Source of the DNA: JAIVHA01 sp965367295
GTDB lineage: Bacteria > Pseudomonadota > Gammaproteobacteria > DSM-19610
DNA: 64,000 bases
NCBI GenBank assembly: GCA_965367295.1
Contig: CBDUHN010000004.1
Span: forward strand, 1-64,000
Direction: 5' to 3'
Of this stretch, positions 60,070 to 64,000 are shown one piece after another; the stretch's first letter is position 1, and every line of letters begins with the position of its first letter. The notes under the pieces are model-generated. The model was given only the letters and a program-made list of their open reading frames with translations, was not told the DNA's origin and did no database searches. Position numbers and translations under genes: made by a program.

Positions 60070-61578
60070 TCAGCGCACCATCAGCTTCCACTTCGCCCCT
60101 TTCAGGTACTCTGTCTCGCGAGCCAGGTCCGCCTCGGTCATGGCGTGCTGGCTGAGCCAGCCCTCCGGGAATACCAGCTCCATACTCATGCCACTGGCAT
60201 GGGCCTGGATCTCCGGCAGTTCCCCGGGGGCGCGGCTGCGATGCAGCAGAATCGCCAGCCGCAGCAGGATACACAGGCGTTGCGCCGCCTTGCCATGGCA
60301 TTCGAACTCCGACAGGGGAAACTTGCGCCGGTGCCCGCGCACCAGCGCGGCCAGCAGGCTCTGCTCACGGCGCGAAAACCCCGGCAGATCCGAATTCTCC
60401 AGCAGGTAGGCACCGTGTTTCTGGTACCCGCTGTGGGCGATCACCAGGCCGATCTCGTGCAGACGCGCAGCCCAGCGCAGCACCCAGGAATGCTCATCCT
60501 TATTGAGCTTCCAAGTATCCTTCACCTGTTGAAACAAGCCCAGGGCGGTCTGCTCGACCCGCTGACCGTGCGCAGGGTCCACGTGGTAGCGTTCGATCAG
60601 GGAATTGACGGTGCGTTCGCGTACATCCACCTGCTGAATGCGACCAATGGCGTCATACAGGAGGCCTTCCCGTAATGCGCCATCGGAAACCCGCATGTGT
60701 TCGATCTTGAGGGTTTCGAATATCGCGCAGAGAATCGCCACGCCCCCCGGAAACACCGGCTTGCGTTCGTCCGGCAGTCCGGACAGATTCAGCTCAGCGG
60801 TATTGTTCACCTGCAGTATGGCCTTGCGCAATTTCTGCAGACCTTCCTGGCAGATGCCCTCCTGACACCACTGATTGGCAATCAGCACCTCGCGAATGGT
60901 GCGAATGGTACCCGAGGCCCCGGCGGCCGATTCCCAGCCCAGGCGCCGAAACAGATTCTTCACCGGCCGCAATTCCAGCCGTGCGGCAATTTCCGCAGCG
61001 CGCCATTGCTCTTTGGTGATCACCCCGTCGGGGAAATAGCGCTCACTGAAACTCACGCAGCCCATGTAGAGGCTTTCCAGATTGAGCGCATCGAAGCCCT
61101 CCCCGGCAATGAGTTCGGTACTGCCGCCGCCAATATCCACCACCAGGCGACGGCCACCCGCATCGGGAAGGCTGTGCGACACCCCCAGGTAAATCAGGCG
61201 CGCCTCTTCCACACCGGAAATGATTTCAATGGGATGTCCAAGAGCCGCTTCCGCCTCACGCAGAAAGTGCCCGGTGGCACGCGCCTTGCGCAGGGCGTTG
61301 GTACCGACGATGCGCACATTACGCGATGGCAAGTGGCGCAACCGCTGGCCAAAACGCTCCAGGCAGGCCAGGGCGCGGGCATGGGCCTCAGGCTGGAGTC
61401 GTTGCTTACCGTCGAGCCCCGAAGCCAGGCGCACCGATTCCCGCAAACGGTCCACCACGTGCAGCTGGCCCTGCTGAAAGCGGGCCACGATGAGGTGAAA
61501 GCTGTTGGAGCCAAGATCAACGGCCGCCAGGGTATCTTCCGGGAGAGTGTTTTCGTTTACAGGGAAATTTTCATTCAC
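60070..61578 (-). CDS. ppx: Exopolyphosphatase/guanosine pentaphosphate phosphatase
   Basis: This 502-residue protein has the Ppx/GppA ASKHA motifs AAVDLGSNSFHLIVARF, VVDIGGGSTELIAG and ASGTIRTIREVL. The HD-like helical C-terminal part includes RWAARLHEIGLVIAHSGYQKH. It degrades polyphosphate. It is convergent with ppk1, 26 nt between stops. The start is the GTG at 61578. Confidence 0.94.
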   Translation of the reverse strand: MNENFPVNENTLPEDTLAAVDLGSNSFHLIVARFQQGQLHVVDRLRESVRLASGLDGKQRLQPEAHARALACLERFGQRLRHLPSRNVRIVGTNALRKARATGHFLREAEAALGHPIEIISGVEEARLIYLGVSHSLPDAGGRRLVVDIGGGSTELIAGEGFDALNLESLYMGCVSFSERYFPDGVITKEQWRAAEIAARLELRPVKNLFRRLGWESAAGASGTIRTIREVLIANQWCQEGICQEGLQKLRKAILQVNNTAELNLSGLPDERKPVFPGGVAILCAIFETLKIEHMRVSDGALREGLLYDAIGRIQQVDVRERTVNSLIERYHVDPAHGQRVEQTALGLFQQVKDTWKLNKDEHSWVLRWAARLHEIGLVIAHSGYQKHGAYLLENSDLPGFSRREQSLLAALVRGHRRKFPLSEFECHGKAAQRLCILLRLAILLHRSRAPGELPEIQAHASGMSMELVFPEGWLSQHAMTEADLARETEYLKGAKWKLMVR

Positions 61579-61747
61579 AGGCGGGTTATAGCTACACTGT
61601 TAGTGGGGTGATCATATTGGGCGCAACTCTACCAGTGAGACCCACTTCAGACCACCCGAAGCGGACCACGGCAGTTCTGGCATGGAGATTGCTTTACTGG
61701 AGTATACCGAGAAACCGAACATTTTTTTGACGATGGGGGGGTACATA

Positions 61748-62065
61748 ATGCCCGTTGAACATCGATGGAGTCCGAGAAAACCGATTGCGCTGGAAGTGAA
61801 TCTGTTCTATCCACCGCTCGGCACGATTGAAGGCAAGACCCGTAATATCAGTCTGGAAGGCATGTACGTGGAAATGGATGGTGCGGACATCCCCCGCCAG
61901 GCACGCCTCGAAGTCGCCTTCACGACCCGTAACGGTGGTGAGGAAAAAGTGTACCGCCTGCCCGCATACGTGGTGCATTCCCACGATCGCGGCATTGGCC
62001 TGATGTTGCAGCATGTGGGGTATCACGAATTCGACGCCCTGCGCTACATGCTCAACGCCGCCTGA
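61748..62065 (+). CDS. PilZ-domain protein
   Basis: This 105-residue protein has the PilZ-like pattern HRWSPRKPIALEVNLFY (RxxxR-type start), TRNISLEGMYVEM (the D/NxSxxG element) and RGIGLMLQHV. It likely binds cyclic di-GMP, though the RxxxR motif here reads RWSPRK, slightly off the consensus. A G-rich ribosome-binding site precedes the ATG at 61748. No partner is adjacent. Confidence 0.82.
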   Translation: MPVEHRWSPRKPIALEVNLFYPPLGTIEGKTRNISLEGMYVEMDGADIPRQARLEVAFTTRNGGEEKVYRLPAYVVHSHDRGIGLMLQHVGYHEFDALRYMLNAA

Positions 62066-62160
62066 TTGCAGGTGGCGACTGCCTGAGCTGCCCGGCCCTC
62101 CTCCCCAGGGAGGAGAGATGCTGCTGTTTCCGCGCCGGCTGACGCGCTCCGCGTCCAAAG

Positions 62161-62192
62161 AAAAAGCCCCACCACGGCAGTGATGAGGCTTT
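62161..62192. terminator. Weak hairpin between the PilZ gene and the porin
   Basis: AAAGCC and GGCTTT flank a ~16-nt loop between the two stop codons (62065 and 62251). The stem is short and the tract T-poor, so termination is uncertain. Confidence 0.35.
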
Positions 62193-62250
62193 CCCTTCGC
62201 TTTTGCCAGGACCGGATAATCCGCACCCAGGCCCGGCGACTCTCTATTAC

Positions 62251-63408
62251 CTAGAACACGTACTGGGTCTGCACGAAGATCTCGTCTTCGTCATTGCCCA
62301 CGGCACCGTTCTTGTCTTCGTTCATGCGGTAGGTGAACTGCACCTTGACATCATGCTTGTGCAGGAACCAGTTGGCACCCAGCTCGGTTCGATTCCATTC
62401 GGTAGCGTAGTTGTCGGCATCCTGCGAAGACAGGCCGGCTACGATTTCCAGCGTATTCGGCACCACCATGTAACCACCCTCGACAGACCAGTTTTCCAGC
62501 GTGGTTTCCCCGTTCCGGTACATGCCGCCAGTGAAAGCACTGTCAATGGTTTCCGCGTTGAAGCGGTTGTACTCGGCATCCACCGAGAAACCGGCACTGC
62601 GGAAGGCACCACTGACTTCAAAACCGGTCACGCTGTCGACGTCGGCCTTGCTGCCGCTGGTGCTGACCCCGGCAGTGGTGTAGGTATTAATGTCATCGTC
62701 ATTGCTCCAGGAGAAGGCCGCCACACCGATGGTAGCCTTGGTATCACCGGCGAAATCACCCTGGGAGAATTTCAGATTGCCAAAGGGGTGGTAATCCACG
62801 CGTGCACCGTACATCCAGCCTTCGTTGAAGTCAGAATTCTTGTTCACCGGGGTATCGAAATCCAGTTTGCTGGCATCGGGATCGATGGAAGCACTGGCAA
62901 AGGAAGCGCCCCAGGTAACCATCTTGTCATCACTGTGGCCGGTCAGGTGAATACCCAGGTTGCGGTCCGGGGTACCGTAGTTATGGTCACCAACGAAAGT
63001 GCGCTCCACCAGTTGCTGGTACTTGGAGGAGGTCAGCAGTTCCCGGGAGAAGGGAAAGTTCGCATTACCGACCGTTACCTTCATGTTGTTGAAGCCCTTG
63101 TACTGCATGTAGGCGTCCTTGATGGCGATCTCGTTGTCGCCTGCGGCATCGCCCATGTCCCACTGGAATTTGCCCAGCCAGTCCTTGTGCAGGCTGCCTT
63201 CGATGTAGGGACGCAGCCTACGGAACGCGAGATCATCTTCGCTGGAACCGTTGTCGGGGTCTACCTGATGATACTGTAGCTGGATACGACCGCCGATCTT
63301 GACGTATTTACCACTGTCATCCTTGTAAACGGTGACACCGGCGAATGCGGGCAGGCTGCCGGCCGCCAGCACGCTGGCAATGGCCAGGGAAAGCATACGC
63401 TTGGACAT
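62251..63408 (-). CDS. Phosphate-selective porin O/P-family outer-membrane protein
   Basis: This 385-residue protein has a signal peptide (SLAIASVLAAGSLPAFA) and an antiparallel barrel ending in VQTQYVF (C-terminal Phe). It has the OprO/OprP features YVKIGGRIQLQYHQVD, FRRLRPYIEGSLHKDWLGKFQWDMG and NANFPFSRELLTSSKYQQLVER. It probably admits phosphate across the outer membrane. A PhoB-like box lies ~76 nt upstream. The closest alternative is a generic polyanion porin. Confidence 0.9.
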   Translation of the reverse strand: MSKRMLSLAIASVLAAGSLPAFAGVTVYKDDSGKYVKIGGRIQLQYHQVDPDNGSSEDDLAFRRLRPYIEGSLHKDWLGKFQWDMGDAAGDNEIAIKDAYMQYKGFNNMKVTVGNANFPFSRELLTSSKYQQLVERTFVGDHNYGTPDRNLGIHLTGHSDDKMVTWGASFASASIDPDASKLDFDTPVNKNSDFNEGWMYGARVDYHPFGNLKFSQGDFAGDTKATIGVAAFSWSNDDDINTYTTAGVSTSGSKADVDSVTGFEVSGAFRSAGFSVDAEYNRFNAETIDSAFTGGMYRNGETTLENWSVEGGYMVVPNTLEIVAGLSSQDADNYATEWNRTELGANWFLHKHDVKVQFTYRMNEDKNGAVGNDEDEIFVQTQYVF

Positions 63409-63483
63409 GAAAAGCTCCTGTTAATTGATAAGGTATAAAGAAACACATGAAGTCTGTACGGGAGCTGAGTGTAGGAAGACAGG

Positions 63484-63501
63484 ATTACATTCGTATGACG
63501 C
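63484..63501 (-). promoter_or_regulatory. PhoB-like box of the porin gene
   Basis: On the minus strand GCGTCAT and ATGTAAT are separated by ACGA, a 7-4-7 repeat with 5/7 matches each to CTGTCAT. A TACACT -10-like element begins 10 bp beyond. This spacing matches the pstC promoter. Confidence 0.65.
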
Positions 63502-63574
63502 CAACATGAAGCTTTGGCTACATGCCACAATCATGTGGTCTCACCACAACAATCCATACCGGTTTTCGTGCTGC

Positions 63575-63603
63575 AAAAAAAAGGGGCCGCATGATGCGGC
63601 CCC
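63575..63603 (-). terminator. Intrinsic terminator of the PhoX-like gene
   Basis: Stem GGGGCCGC/GCGGCCCC (63583-63590 with 63596-63603) with loop ATGAT, followed on the minus strand by eight T residues. It lies 41 nt after the phosphatase stop codon. Confidence 0.9.
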
Positions 63604-63644
63604 AAGCTGATGGTACAACCTGTTATTGTAGAGGAGAGGTTGGC

Positions 63645-64000
63645 TTAGCGACGGCCCTTCTTGTCGTGATCCTGCTTGTGATGTCCACGCCCCTTCACAT
63701 TGGAGATGGCCCAGGTGGCATCGCCGTCATCGGCCGCTGAATGCTGCACGTTAACGAACAGGGTGCTCGGGTCCTTGCCAAAATAGATACCCGTACCTTC
63801 CGCGCCCGGGTCCGTGAGCGAACCGAACAGCCAGACACCCCTGGAGGTACCGTATTCATTGCTTTCGGTGGTGGCGATCCAGATATCGGAGGGCGAGTTA
63901 TCCTCGATCATCACCAGCTTGCCATCGGGTGTTTCCGCCAGGTTGTCCACGCTGTCGAAACCGGTATGGAAGCCTTCCTGACCTGGCTTGCCGATTTCCA
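63645..64000 (-). CDS. PhoX-family (DUF839) phosphatase, C-terminal part (partial)
   Basis: The frame is open to the window end, so only the last ~118 residues are seen. VDNLAETPDGKLVMIEDN, GVWLFGSLTDPGAEGTGIYF and TLFVNVQHSAADDG are the C-terminal PhoX/DUF839 motifs. PhoX enzymes are Tat-exported, calcium/iron-dependent alkaline phosphatases active under phosphate limitation. The Tat signal would be upstream, outside the window. It precedes the porin gene in the same direction but has its own terminator. Confidence 0.85.
   Translation of the reverse strand, partial: EIGKPGQEGFHTGFDSVDNLAETPDGKLVMIEDNSPSDIWIATTESNEYGTSRGVWLFGSLTDPGAEGTGIYFGKDPSTLFVNVQHSAADDGDATWAISNVKGRGHHKQDHDKKGRR

Overview
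The window is a GC-rich, gene-dense chromosomal segment of a gammaproteobacterium. It carries an Rnf complex, the oxygen-independent ubiquinone genes ubiUVT, RimK, ribonuclease T, a PstCAB/PhoU cluster and a flavocytochrome c sulfide dehydrogenase. That mix best fits a Chromatiales-like sulfur-oxidising lineage (an inference). I see no rRNA, tRNA, CRISPR array, IS element or prophage.

Layout. 1-5.8 kb: end of an rnfBCDGE operon, an unknown gene on the other strand, then nth. 5.9-9.2 kb: a DUF1841 gene, mscL, and a three-gene copper-peptide RiPP locus: an EGKCG-repeat precursor, a DUF692/MNIO enzyme and a DUF2063 partner (HvfABC/bufferin type). 9.2-17.3 kb: gloA, argG and a pyruvate dehydrogenase operon made of an alpha/beta-type E1 and one polypeptide fusing E2 and E3. 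The fusion gene is bracketed by copies of a structured intergenic repeat. 17.8-21.3 kb: rimB-like, rimK, an OmpA-like gene and an aspartoacylase-like gene. 21.4-29.3 kb: a PAS histidine kinase, pyrC, a DUF3482 GTPase with its DUF2868 membrane partner, a TraB/GumN protein and rnt. 29.4-35.2 kb: a di-haem peroxidase, an unknown gene, a two-component system with PepSY and cytochrome b561 genes, and grxD. 35.4-42.2 kb: an asparagine-synthase-like amidotransferase (possibly NAGGN-type), a BON lipoprotein, a lone HyuB, a PuuD-like membrane protein and argDF. 42.4-44 kb: a sulfide dehydrogenase pair, fccA-fccB, with visibly lower GC. 44.4-48.4 kb: a radical SAM gene with ubiU-ubiV, a convergent ubiT and a methyltransferase; two perfect FNR boxes lie at this locus. 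48.5-52.1 kb: a metal/envelope gene string (CDF transporter, CopZ-like chaperone, phospholipase A, PLDc_N peptide, DUF2059). 52.2-64 kb: phosphate region: phoU, pstB, pstA, pstC, ppk1, ppx, a PilZ protein, a phosphate-type porin and a PhoX-like phosphatase running off the end. PhoB-box-like sites precede pstC and the porin.

How the parts fit. Rnf, PDH, sulfide dehydrogenase, the peroxidase and anaerobic quinone synthesis point to flexible respiration across oxygen levels. The phosphate region is a coherent Pho set: an uptake transporter without pstS nearby, polyphosphate making and breaking, an outer-membrane channel and an extracytoplasmic phosphatase. The least conventional items are the six-motif copper-peptide precursor, the E2-E3 fusion, the covarying dispersed repeat and the FNR-box pair around ubiUVT.

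Start codons were chosen from visible ribosome-binding sites and family N-termini. Functions rest on motif recognition by reading, not on searches.
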